DNA of 64,000 nucleotides from Leptasterias polaris. Its lineage: Eukaryota; Echinodermata; Asteroidea; Forcipulatida; Asteriidae. Both the position numbers and the translations under genes were made by a program. The stretch covers positions 254,501 through 318,500 of the forward strand of contig JAZGTN010000017.1 of NCBI GenBank assembly GCA_037783415.1, given 5' to 3'. Shown here piece after piece: positions 30,082-41,745 of this stretch (positions are counted from its first letter, which is position 1; each line of letters begins with the position of its first letter). The notes beneath the pieces are model-generated. The model ran no database searches and was not told the DNA's origin. It worked only from the letters and a program-made list of their open reading frames with translations.

Positions 30082-32686
30082 GGCCGTACGGTGTAAACGA
30101 AAAGATGCCTGGAAAATGATTTCCGTTCCGACCCCCGTGGGTCTACTTTTTGAAGGTATATTTTGTGAGTTGTAGACATACTAAACACTATACTAAAAGT
30201 TCTCCAAAAAATATCCAGTCAAATTTGCAAAAACATGCAAAGTTTGCTAAAAACGTTGTTGGGCGCAATCTGTGAAAATGCGCGCGCGCAATGTGCGAAC
30301 TGAAGTCTTCCGACACACACAAATCAAATTGCGCGGCTGAGACACGGTATTGACCATGGGCAGCGCGCCGTATCGATTCCCCCCGTTGGTGTGTGGGCCG
30401 TAAAACATATTATAGGCCTATATCCTTTATTTAAAAAAATAAAAAATAAAAATTGCGTCGCGTCCAACAACATCAATTGTGTGGTTTAGCCTTGTTTAAA
30501 ACTGTAGGCCTATTTCTCAAAAACTATTTGTCTTTTTATCCTGTCTCCTTAAGTGAGTCACGTTTGCTTCACATTTTGTATTTTGGTTTTTGTATATAAC
30601 TTTGTAGTAGAGGATTTTATTGGGTCTGACACATCTATGATGACAGTTTTTTTTTACTTTTGTCTTGACCCGGACAATTTTTTAAATGTATATACATGTA
30701 CTTTTGTCCGAAGATTTAAAATAAATAAATAAAAAATAAATAAACTAGACTATCGTGTCTTTTTAACATCACTGAATGGTTAGCCATCAAAGTTTTGTGC
30801 CAAGAATAAAGAGCTTAGTTTAAAAAATGTATAGGCTAGTCATTGAACAACAAGGATGGAATGATGAGTCGCTCCAATTATTGTCAACAAAATTAAGGAA
30901 CTGACAATTTGTTGTCTTATTCTTTTGACATTTGATTTCTAATTAATAGGATACTTTTCCCTTAAAACACCTATCACTGTTATTGCAAAAAAAATATCAT
31001 AAGGCCTAAGGTAAACTATAACAAATTAAAATAAAATAAAATTAAAAAAGGGGAAATGTTTGTGTTATTAAGTTAACCTTTTAGCCACCGGACCGCCCAG
31101 CCGCCAAAAGCGATAAACCGTAACATGCGGTAGAAGGAAAAAACTCACAAGCTTGTGTACATGCTTGTGTACAAAAAAGAACGTAAAAACACCCCAAAAC
31201 ATAAAAATAAAAATACATAGCCAGTTGGCCAAGTCAATGGCACTAGTTTAGATAATAATTTTGAATTCACTCCTCTTCACAGATGACTTGTAAAGATGGT
31301 AACGCTAATGATGATGACATTTTGTAGCTTTCGCCAACAACACGCTCATTTGTAACCAAAACAAATTAATTTTCTTTCATCATGATGATACTATCAAAAA
31401 CTAATGACTTAGCAATTAATCAGTATGAGTATTTGATGCCAGATAAGGCTTCAAAAACTATTGTGTCATTTTAACCTTATGAACAATAGTCGCCAGAAAA
31501 ATTCCCGGTAGCCGTTAACGAGAGGCGGTTATTGCTTTCTAGGGATTTATTACATTCGAATTGGAAATAATAATGTTATTCAATGACAATATTTACAAAA
31601 TAGACGATTAGCCTTTTAAATTTGAACCACGGTTCTAGTAATTTACTGCAAGAGTCTTGGAAAACTAAACATCGTTTCAGCAAACTCGGGCGGTGCAGTG
31701 ACTAGACGGTTAAAACATTCCCCTTTACCACTTATAACCCTCTTTTCTGTGAGGGTGCATGCAAACATCAAAGAAAAAGTATGTTTAACTATCGCCTTTT
31801 GACTTTTCGAGGGAGACCATTGTCTCCCACTGAAAACAACATCCATAGGATGGTTTTCAACGCTTTTCTGATCATTTTTCTGTCGATGTATCTCGCCGGA
31901 ACACTCGCTAATTCGTTAAAGATTAATGGGCAGGAAAGTGCCTATAGGCACACCGTCTCCCCTTTTCTCATGATCCTCCCTCCTTTCCGCCACCCCCCTC
32001 CCACACACACCCCTTTCTTATTTAACATTTATTTACATTGAACATTTTAACTGCGTTACGGTCCTATTTTCTTTGCATGTCCTTGTTCTCTAATAAAAAT
32101 TAGCGCATGAGGTCCTTTATGCACTGTATAGGCCTATATCGAGTACGGGGCCTACTATCAAAAGATGCTGTGTTTTTCGTGATCTCACACATGTCATGAT
32201 CTCATCTCAAGACGACGCGCTTGAACACGGCCTCATGCATGATTTTACTCTTCCCTGATTTTACTCTTCCCTGAAAATATATTGTGCTTTCTCAGCTTTG
32301 ACAGATTTTAGGTGAACAAAACACTTCGGATTTATCACGGAGTCTTTCTCACCCGAGCGAGGCATGGGCGCCGCCATGTTTGTTTTGGGTGTCACATGAC
32401 GTGTGACCTAGGATGTGATTGGCGAATTTAGATCACATGGTGTCTGTGCGTAGGTATTTCAAATACAATGTAACGAGCCGACGTATCACAACCGTAAACA
32501 GTGTTCGATCGCTGTCGATTATCTAGTGCAATGTTTGGTCGATAATTTCTCAAATTTGACTGGCGTTTTTGTGGAGAACTTTCGGAATCGTAATCTCCAG
32601 CAATTACTCTGTTAAAAACTGTAGAGTTATCTTAGACCCACAGGGGTCGGAACGGGACGACAAGATACAGTTTACCCCGTATGGCC
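30082..32686 (+). mobile_element. Left arm of the inverted repeat
   Basis: A 2605-bp unit with diverged terminal inverted repeats at its own two ends. Short frames inside (for example 31643-31846 on the minus strand, 67 codons) recur in the other arm only because the DNA is duplicated. Confidence 0.8.
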
Positions 32687-32889
32687 TATATTATCTGTCG
32701 ACCCTCAACACAACATTTTTGATTGCTTTGTCTTTCTGGTAATGAAACCGCGGAACCATTGTGTTGTATTGTGACCCGTAGCCCTGAATGTTTTAGGGTC
32801 AACTCGGTCCGAAGTCAACTCGGTCCGAAGTCAACCGAGTTGACTTGGACCGAGTTGACCTCGGACCGAGTTGACCGGTACCCCTGATA
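32687..32889. repeat. Spacer of the inverted repeat, with GGTCAACTCGGTCCGA repeats
   Basis: The 203-bp centre. Its right half (about 32810-32872) is a palindromic cluster of direct and inverted copies of AACTCGGTCCGA. The left half is unique. It would form the loop of a very long hairpin and itself carries a small hairpin. Confidence 0.75.
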
Positions 32890-35542
32890 GGCCATACGGG
32901 GTAAACTGTATCTTGTCGTCCCGTTCCGACCCCTGTGGGTCTAAGATAACTCTACAGTTTTTAACAGAGTAATTGCTGGAGATTACGATTCCGAAAGTTC
33001 TCCACAAAAACGCCAGTCAAATTTGAGAAATTATCGACCAAACATTGCACTAGATAATCGACAGCGATCGAACACTGTTTACGGTTGTGATACGTCGGCT
33101 CGTTACATTTTATTTGAAATACCTGCGCACAGACACCATGTGATCTAAATTCGCCAATCACATCCTAGGTCACACGTCATGTGACACCCAAAACAAACAT
33201 GGCGGCGCCCATGCCTCGCTCGGGTGAGAAAGACTCCGTGATAAATCCGAAGTGTTTTGTTCACCTAAAATCTGTCAAAGCTGAGAAAGCACAATATATT
33301 TTCAGGGAAGAGTAAAATCAGGGAAGAGTAAAATCATGCATGAGGCCGTGTTCAAGCGCGTCGTCATGAGATGAGATCATGACATGTGTGAGATCACGAA
33401 AAACACAGCATCTTTTGATAGTAGGCCCCGTACTCGATATAGGCCTATACAGCATACAGTGCATAAAGGACCTCATGCGCTAATTTTTATTAGAGAACAA
33501 GGACATGCAAAGAAAATAGGACCGTAACGCAGTTAAAATGTTCAATGTAAATAAATGTTAAATAAGAAAGGGGTGTGTGTGGGAGGGGGGGTGGCGGAAA
33601 GGAGGGAGGATCATGATAAAAGGGGAGACGGTGTGCCTATAGGCACTTTCCTGCCCATTAATCTTTAACGAATTAGCGAGTGTTCCGGCGAGAGACATCG
33701 ACAGAAAAATGATCAGAAAAGCGTTGAAAACCATCCTATGGATGTTGTTTTCAGTGGGAGACAATGGTCTCCCTCGAAAAGTCAAAAGGCGATAGTTAAA
33801 CATACTTTTTCTTTGATGTTTGCATGCACCCTCACAGAAAAGAGGGTTATAAGTGGTAAAGGGGAATGTTTTAACCGTCTAGTCACTGCACCGCCCGAGT
33901 TTGCTGAAACGATGTTTAGTTTTCCAAGACTCTTGCAGTAAATTACTAGAACCGTGGTTCAAATTTTCAAAAGACACCAATTAAAAGGCTAATTATGTAG
34001 GCCATATGTACAGTTTTCGTCTATTTTGTAAATATTGTCATTGAATAACATTATTATTTCCAATTCGAATGTAATAAATCCCTAGAAAGCAATAACCGCC
34101 TCTCGTTAACGGCTACCGGGAATTTTTCTGGCGACTATTGTTCATAAGGTTAAAATGACACAATAGTTTTTGAAGCCTTATCTGGCATCAAATACTCATA
34201 CTGATTAATTGCTAAGTCATTAGTTTTTGATAGTATCATCATGATGAAAGAAAATTAATTTGTTTTGGTTACAAATGAGCGTGTTGTTGGCGAAAGCTAC
34301 AAAATGTCATCATCATTAGCGTTACCATCTTTACAAGTCATCTGTGAAGAGGAGTGAATTCAAAATTATTATCTAAACTAGTGCCATTGACTTGGCCAAC
34401 TGGCTATGTATTTTTATTTTTATGTTTTGGGGTGTTTTTACGTTCTTTTTTGTACACAAGCATGTACACAAGCTTGTGAGTTTTTTCCTTCTACCGCATG
34501 TTACGGTTTATCGCTTTTGGCGGCTGGGCGGTCCGGTGGCTAAAAGGTTAACTTAATAACACAAACATTTCCCCTTTTTTAATTTTTTTATATTTTAATT
34601 TGTTATAGTTTACCTTAGGCCTTATGATATTTTTTTTTGCAATAACAGTGATAGGTGTTTTAAGGGAAAAGTATCCTATTAATTAGAAATCAAATGTCAA
34701 AAGAATAAGAAAAAAAATTGTCAGTTCCTTAATTTTGTTGACAATAATTGGAGCGACTCATCATTCCATCCTTGTTGTTCAATGACTAGCCTATACATTT
34801 TTTAAACTAAGCTCTTTATTCTTGGCACAAAACTTTGATGGCTAACCATTCAGTGATGTTAAAAAGACACGATAGTCTAGTTTATTTATTTTTTATTTAT
34901 TTATTTTAAATCTTCGGACAAAAGTACATGTATATACATTTAAAAAATTGTCCGGGTCAAGACAAAAGTAAAAAAAACTGTCATCATAGATGTGTCAGAC
35001 CCAATAAAATCCTCTACTACAAAGTTATATACAAAAACCAAAATACAAAATGTGAAGCAAACGTGACTCACTTAAGGAGACAGGATAAAAAGACAAATAG
35101 TTTTTGAGAAATAGGCCTACAGTTTTAAACAAGGCTAAACCACACAATTGATGTTGTTGGACGCGACGCAATTTTTATTTTTTATTTTTTTAAATAAAGG
35201 ATATAGGCCTATAATATGTTTTACGGCCCACACACCAACGGGGGGAATCGATACGGCGCGCTGCCCATGGTCAATACCGTGTCTCAGCCGCGCAATTTGA
35301 TTTGTGTGTGTCGGAAGACTTCAGTTCGCACATTGCGCGCGCGCATTTTCACAGATTGCGCCCAACAACGTTTTTAGCAAACTTTGCATGTTTTTGCAAA
35401 TTTGACTGGATATTTTTTGGAGAACTTTTAGTATAGTGTTTAGTATGTCTACAACTCACAAAATATACCTTCAAAAAGTAGACCCACGGGGGTCGGAACG
35501 GAAATCATTTTCCAGGCATCTTTTCGTTTACACCGTACGGCC
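32890..35542 (-). mobile_element. Right arm of the inverted repeat
   Basis: A 2653-bp reverse copy of the left arm. The length difference comes mainly from an insertion of about 35 bp near 33967-34015 (AATTATGTAGGCCATATG region) and small indels in homopolymers. Confidence 0.8.
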
Positions 35543-37332
35543 TAATACTAGTACGGCTCATACTGTAAGTACAGATTTACTGATTCTTCAAGATTGGTTT
35601 AGAGCCAATAGGTTGAGGGTTCATCCTGAAAAAACTTTCTATATTTGTTATTCATCCAAGCAGAAGGGACTATATTTGCCCGATGTTGTTTTATGTTTGG
35701 AAAATACTATTCTTAAAAAGGTTTCCTGCACTAGGTTCTTGGGTCTTGAAACAGACGAAAACATGCTTTGGAAGGAGCAAATTTCTTCAGTGTGTAACAA
35801 AGTCTCCAAAGCTAATTATATTATTAATAGAACTAAGAACCTTCTCAGGACTAAAGATAGCCTGGCTCTTTACAACACTCTGGTTAATTCTTATTTAAAT
35901 TATGGTATTTTGGCATGGGGTGGTATGATCAAGATATTATTATTATTATTATACGTTTTATTTAATCACGGTAGGACCCATTCAACCCAAGGGTTGGTTT
36001 TCAAGGGGCCGTGAGTATACAACTAAACATTAACACATTAAAACACATCAATAAATTGTATAAACACATCAATATTTAGGGGTAGTGATTTTGCTTTTGA
36101 AATGCTTAATGGTTTTTGCAGTTTGTGTTTCGATGGGCAGAGAGTTCCATGTTAGAGCACCCCTGTAAGTGAAGGTTCGTTTGTAAGATTCTGTTTTTGG
36201 TTGAGGTACTGATAATGACAGGTGACTTCGCCTCAGATTATAGCCCGTGTTTTTATACGAGTATTTGCCACTCAGGTATGGTGGCACACGGTCATTTAGA
36301 ATTTTGTACATCATAACTGCATCGTGGATGCGTCTCTTCTCACTCAGAGTAATCCAGCTAAGCTCATTTAAATTGACACTACTTGGCACACTCCAGTGAG
36401 CATTCAAAACAGTACGTGCACATCTGTTTTGGAGTTTTTGGAGTTTAGTTTTTAGCGTCATGCCACAATTTCCCCATACCACATCACAGTAATCGAAGTG
36501 AGGGGAAACAATGGCATTGTGCAAAAGTTTGGTGGTCTTAGTTGGAATAACGTTTCTAGCTTTTTTTATCACATGCAGGCCTGTTAGTACTTTTTTCCGT
36601 ACATGTTCGATGTGATTATTCCAAGACAGGTTTTCATCAACAATTACTCCAAGATGTTTACATGAACGCACACGTTTAAGTGGAATCCCATTTATGGTTA
36701 CATTCATTTCAATGTTGGTGATGCTTCTTAGTCTCGACCGTGTACCCAGCACAATAAATTCTGTTTTCTCAACATTTAGACTCAGTCTATTTGTGTCGAG
36801 CCATTTTCTGACCTGAACCATGTCATCATTGATTTTAGAGACAAGGTCTGTCTCGTTTTTGCTGGCATAGTACAAGGCCGTATCATCAGCATACATGCTC
36901 ACTTTACAGTGAGATACATGTGAAGGCAGGTCATTTATATAAATGATAAATAACAGTGGACCAATAATGGATCCTTGTGGGATTCCACATTAATTTTAAC
37001 TGGGAGGGGGCTAGAGTTATTCCCGCCTACAGCAGTGAAATGGGAGCGACCTTTAAGGTAACTGGTAAACCATTTAATTCCTATTTCATTAACTCCATAA
37101 CACTTTAGTTTTTTAATTAAGATATCAAGGTCGACCGTATCAAATGCTTTTTTCAGATCAAGCATGACCACTCCAACTAAATCACCATTATCAAAACTAC
37201 TCAACCAGTCATCAGTGATGTTAATAAGAGCTGTAGAGGTGGAATGTAACGGTCGAAATCCGGATTGATTCGTGTGGAGAAGCTGATTTTCATTTAAATA
37301 ACCATAGAACTGGTTGAAAACAGCTCTTTCGA

Positions 37333-37796
37333 CACCCGATACTCCACATTTCTGGGAGACGAGGTAGTAATCTGTGTTGGTAAGCGCTGTCACTCGTTGA
37401 CCCTTTTTTGTCGTTAACTACTAACAGAAATGTAACCCAGGTTGGAAAGTATAGAAAGCCATAACTGCAAATCAAAAACAGATTGCCATAGTTTGAAGCA
37501 GTGTTACACAAATATTCATAAATAGTTAGGGTTAGGGTTAGGGTTAGGGTTAGGGTTAGGGTTAGGGTTTCCGTTCATGAATATTTACAGAAAATGTTGA
37601 ATTCGGCCGACCATGCCATCCGGCGCACTTTGTTTATCAACAAAATAAAGGCCCCATATACAGATTACATTCCTTCCTGTTACCTGCCAACAGAGGTAGT
37701 AACCTGGGAGACGAGGTAGTAATCTTTTGCTAAGTGCTGTCACTCGTTGACCCTTTTTTGTCGTTAACTACTAACAGAAATGTGGAGTATCGGCTG
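37333..37796. mobile_element. 464-bp insertion with inverted ends, direct repeats and a telomeric array
   Basis: A 7-bp direct repeat, CTTTCGA, lies on both sides (37326-37332, 37797-37803) and fits a target-site duplication. The ends CACCCGATACTCCACATTTC and its mirror AAATGTGGAGTATCGGCTG are inverted. Just inside lie two direct copies of an 80-bp block (GGGAGACGAGGTAGTAATCT to CTAACAGAAATGT). The core carries (TTAGGG)n. It interrupts LINE B within the ORF and carries no coding sequence. Confidence 0.8.
37526..37569 (+). repeat. Interstitial (TTAGGG)n array
   Basis: Seven perfect telomere-type hexamers inside the 464-bp insertion. Short inverted flanks (AAATATTCAT and ATGAATATTT) enclose the array. 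A chromosome end is ruled out by the nested mobile element context. Confidence 0.95.
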
Positions 37797-40148
37797 CTTT
37801 CGAGTATCTTAGAGAAAACTGGAAGTACTGAAATCGGTCTGAAATTACACGGCTCCTTTATATCACCCCCTTTATGAATTGGGATGACTCTTGCTGTTTT
37901 CCAGTTCCGTGGGAATTTACCCGTATCAAGCGACAGATTGACCAAATATGCCAGTGGACCAGCAATCACATGGGCAGCTAGTTTGATCAGCTTAGCGGGA
38001 CAGTTATCACATCCAATAGCTTTAGCAGCCGATAATTCACGTATATACTTTAAAACAAAGCTAACGTTCACTTGCTTAAGGTGGAATTCACCACTGACTT
38101 TAGCATTCAGCTTACTCATTGGTGGATCATTGCTAGCAGGTATTTGAGTGGCAAGGTTTGAACCAACATTAGAAAAATAATCATTAATTACCTCAGCGAT
38201 AATTGTGGGCTCTGAAATTTCTTCACCTGTGTTGGATCGAATGCTATCAATATTACAATGATTACATTTACTTGGAATGAGTTGCCTCAGATGTTTCCAT
38301 ATTTTACCACTGTCACTGTTGCTGGACTTGATGGCTTGATGAAAATGATTTTTCTTGTTGCGTTTGATTTGTGCATTAACCTGGTTTCGCTGAGTCTTAT
38401 AGGACTTCCAGCATTCAGCATTCTTAGAAGTGATGGCAATCTTTTTCATATGATCCCTTTGGTGGATCAGTTTGACGATATCTGAATTTAACCAAGGTGA
38501 AAGGGCTTGCCTGACCCTTTGTTTTTTACAAGGAGCATGCTTGTTACAAACTTCTAGAAAGAGTTTTTCAAATGTTTCAAGCGCAGCATCAATGTCATTT
38601 ATATCAGCAATACAATTCCAATCAACCTTGGACAGATCATACATGTACATCTCCTCATTCAGCTTCCCATAAGACCTAGAGGTCCTGTAAATGTGGCTTT
38701 TGGTATTTACATTATGTCTACCCCATATAACATAGATCATTGAGTGGTCACTGAGTCCAATGTGAATAACACCACTCTCTGTAACTTTTGACTTGTTTGT
38801 AGTAAAGATTACATCAATAAGGGTCGATGAATGTTCCACTATTCTGGTCGGCTCATTAATAACTTGTTCTAGATGAGCATTTTCACATAACTCAACAAGT
38901 CTTCTGGTATAACAGGATGGTTGTGGGCTGAGTAGGTCACAGTTAAAATCGCCCAAAAAGAAGACATCTTTATTCTCACCTTCAGTAATACCAAGAATAT
39001 GTTCGATGCTATCAAATAAATCAATGGTAGAATTTGGGGGTCTATACCAAGTTAAGACAACAATAGGTTTAGATTTACCCTGAGTTAACTCGACTGCTAT
39101 AAGTTCCAATTGATCAGTCATGAGATCATTCCTGATTTTGTGGTTAACCATAGCCTTGCTTACATACATTACCACCCCACCACCATTCCTATTACGGTCA
39201 TTCCTGTATATATGGAAGTTATCTACAGCCATTTCATTATCAGAAATGAGTTCATCAAGACGAGTTTCTGAGAACGCTATTACATCAAGTGGTTGTTTCT
39301 GTAACATCAATCTAACTTGCTCAATGTTACTCGGCAAACTTCTGATATTCAAATGATATTCAAATATACCCTTCTCTATTCGCTAGACTTGTTACATTGC
39401 AGAACAAATGTATTAGGAATGCCTGCCATGCTAAATACAATACTCACACTGCCCCCCTCTGTAGTAAATTTAAAATTCTTAAATTTGAGGATCTTTATAA
39501 TGTTAAAATTGCCACTCATTACTATGATTATTCTCATAAGTTACTTCCCTTCAATCTAAGTAGCCAAAGTTTTTTCCCTTTAAATCAAGATCTTCATTCT
39601 TACTCTACTAGACAACAAAACCTTATCCATTTACCTGGTTCTTGTAGAGTGGATGTTGTATCTGCTAATTATCGTTATATTTTGCCTAAAACTGTTAATT
39701 CTCTACCTCAGAACATTAGAGACTATGTTAATTCTTCTAGAAATGTTTTTGTGAAACATCTCAAGGAACTCTATTTGTCAAACTATGCAACGTTTGTATG
39801 TACGAAACTTAAATGTTATTCATGTCTTCAATCAGCGAGGCAGTAATTAACTTAAATTTCTTTTTCTTTATTATAATTGATTGTGCTCTCTTCTTTTCCC
39901 CCCTTTATTTACTTTCTCCTAAGTTGAAATGCCATGTGACCTTAATAGTGATTGTTGACAGCAGTTTCATGGGTGCTCCGATTACAGAAGGCTAGTCCTT
40001 CTCTGGATGGCTCCCCCATTCATACTTCAATTTTGTATTTGGTATTATTCAAGTTTATATTTATTATCATATTTGTATTATACTATGTTTGGATTTACCA
40101 AACTGATGCTTATGTATGAATGGAAATAAATAAACAAACAAACAAACT

Positions 40149-41745
40149 AGTCCTATATCTCATTTAGATCACAAAGCGAAAATTACCTTCTACAATGAAC
40201 TACCCGTCCACAAAGTACTCTAGTTATCACATGTCGTCTTTTGCTGTTAATCATTCTCAAATGATTTGTTTCACAAGAAACGCCTTTTTCATAAGATGTC
40301 GTTAATAGTGAAGTTTAAAGCTTCGCATGGTGTGAATGATAAGAAGTACACTTGCAATGCTTAAATCTCTTTGGAAGAAACTTGGGCTCTGAAATTTTCT
40401 TTATATTTTTTAGTCATCGAAATGGATGGCATGCATTGCTTTTAGAGTTCATCCATAATTACACACCACTCTATCTAAACTAAAACTTTGAGGTTACTAT
40501 ATGACGTCAGTGGACCTTTTATAGTAATTATGGTCAGCATGCGATCTTCTCATCAAAAATTGAATTCGTTTAGTTGTGATAGTTCTCTTCTTTCCGCTTC
40601 ATGGAGTTATATCACTGAGCAGTCGTTGTTTCAGTAATTAATCATTCATCCTGGTGAGCTCCACTTTAATGCTTATTTCATGGTCACTGGTGATCACGGA
40701 CGATACTTATACACCGTCGTTTAAATAATGTTGTATTGGTGACAACGTAGATTATTTCCGTCTTACCACTTGAACAACGACGTTTTGACAGCGACATCGT
40801 CTCCAGAATCGGTGAGTTCATATTATAATTGCAAGTACGGTTTAGGAAAGTAGGGTCACTGTACAGCCCCATGCTCTATTTACAAAATGTATCCTGCTTT
40901 TTGCGACTTGTTTTTACTTTTGCTTTACTCCATAATTACATGTACTTGTATTATTTGTTATAAAAATATGGTAATAAATGTCTATCTGAATTGAATTGAA
41001 TTGAATAAATTGTGGGAGCTAAAATAAGTGGTGGAAAGCCATTCGAATCAGGTAAGCGCAGAGAGGAAAATAAGACAAGGTATGAATAGCCACAAGTTCG
41101 ACATCAGGAGAAAAAACCTTAGAGACTATGGTAGTTGAACATTTGAATATCTAGCATGGGTACGGGTAGATGCTGGACTGTGTATAAACCTCGGTTGAAG
41201 CTAGTTAGGTGTTTTCCATTGTTAAGACAGAGAATGAGTATTGTCGACAAAGTGTGTTTATAGTTTCAGTACAAACAAATCACCGGGTACATTTTTCTTA
41301 CCAGCATCAATCCTTCTGAGAAATTGTTTCATCTGAACATACTGTCAAAAGAGAGTAAATGTTCTACACAAACCAAAACTAACAACTTTTTATTGTTTTA
41401 AATTTTAATAATCGGCACGTATTATAAACGTCAAAACACAAAACCTTTTTATTAAATCAAATAGTAGTAAACCACAAGGGTTTTAGATTTTTTATTTTTT
41501 TTTTACGAATCCAGTTTATATATCCAGTGAACCGATGATCATGAGTCTATAGTCAGCGCCGAAACTAGGGTACAGTTTTAAAGGGTGCAACATTTTCGTA
41601 GCGGGAACTTATACGGCATATTCAAACTGTACTTTCCTTTTGCATTTCTCTTAGACACGCCCCCTTTCAGTGCTCTAGTTATTTTGTTTGTGATAATCTG
41701 AGTAAAACTTTAATCTGGAATAAAAGTTAAAGCGTAGCAAGGTAT
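40149..41745. other. Non-coding stretch with one dispersed repeat
   Basis: 40290-40390 is related to the sequence before FREP-1 exon 3 (14470-14600). An ATTGAATTGAATTGAATAAA run near 40990 looks like a retroposon tail. A short foldback-like CATCAGGAG segment was not resolved. No gene seen. Confidence 0.4.

Larger units (their letters stand above)
30082..35542. mobile_element. 5.46-kb near-perfect inverted repeat (paired 2.6-kb elements)
   Basis: The left arm 30082-32686 and right arm 32890-35542 are reverse complements at about 99% where compared, around a 203-bp spacer. Each arm alone starts GGCCGTACGGTGTAAACG (outer end) and finishes with a diverged mirror, GTTTACCCCGTATGGCC (inner end). 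About 145 bp of terminal sequence is shared in inverted form, including TTCCGACCCCnGTGGGTCT. A TA dinucleotide flanks all four ends. The arms encode no transposase or RT that I can see. This fits two inverted copies of a non-autonomous TA-targeting DNA transposon, or a foldback element. Confidence 0.9.
35936..39352 (-). pseudogene. LINE B: nearly complete APE endonuclease plus RT, inserted in LINE A
   Basis: From 39352 downward, 540 codons (to 37730) hold the APE endonuclease (NIRSLPSNIEQVRLML, FSETRLDE, GGGVVMYVS, FFLGDFNCD, HIGLSDHSMIYV) and the RT start (GCDNCPAKLIKLA, NFRPISVLPVFSKILE). After a 464-bp insertion the frame continues 37330-36935 (QSGFRPLHST, LDLKKAFDTVDLDIL). A small frameshift near 36990 follows, then 36902-36069 with YADDTALYY, the thumb (KHLGVIVDENLSWNNHI) and the C-terminus (SYKRTFTYRGALTWNSLP). 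The 3' end has (ATA)n next to LINE A. It lacks ORF1 and any 5' UTR. Confidence 0.9.
35545..40148 (+). pseudogene. LINE A, split by LINE B
   Basis: The + strand part 35545-35935 encodes the region after the RT catalytic box (WFRANRLRVHPEKT, TRFLGLETDENMLWKEQI, LVNSYLNYGILAWGG). The same ORF resumes at about 39365 with LQNKCIRNACHAKYNTHTAP, LHSYSTRQQNLIHLP and VNSLPQNIRDYVNSS, to about 39845. The 3' UTR ends with AAATAAATAAACAAAC at about 40145. The 5' part is missing exactly where the large inverted repeat ends. The 3.4-kb gap between the two parts is LINE B. Confidence 0.85.

Noticed and set aside
31643..33941. Identical 67-aa and near-identical 81-86-aa proteins at two sites (31.6-32.0 kb and 33.6-33.9 kb)
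   Set aside because: The duplication is explained by the inverted repeat arms. The frames show no domain and no sign of codon constraint.
37526..37569. A chromosome end or telomere
   Set aside because: Only seven TTAGGG units, inside a small insertion with target duplication, with LINE coding sequence on both sides.
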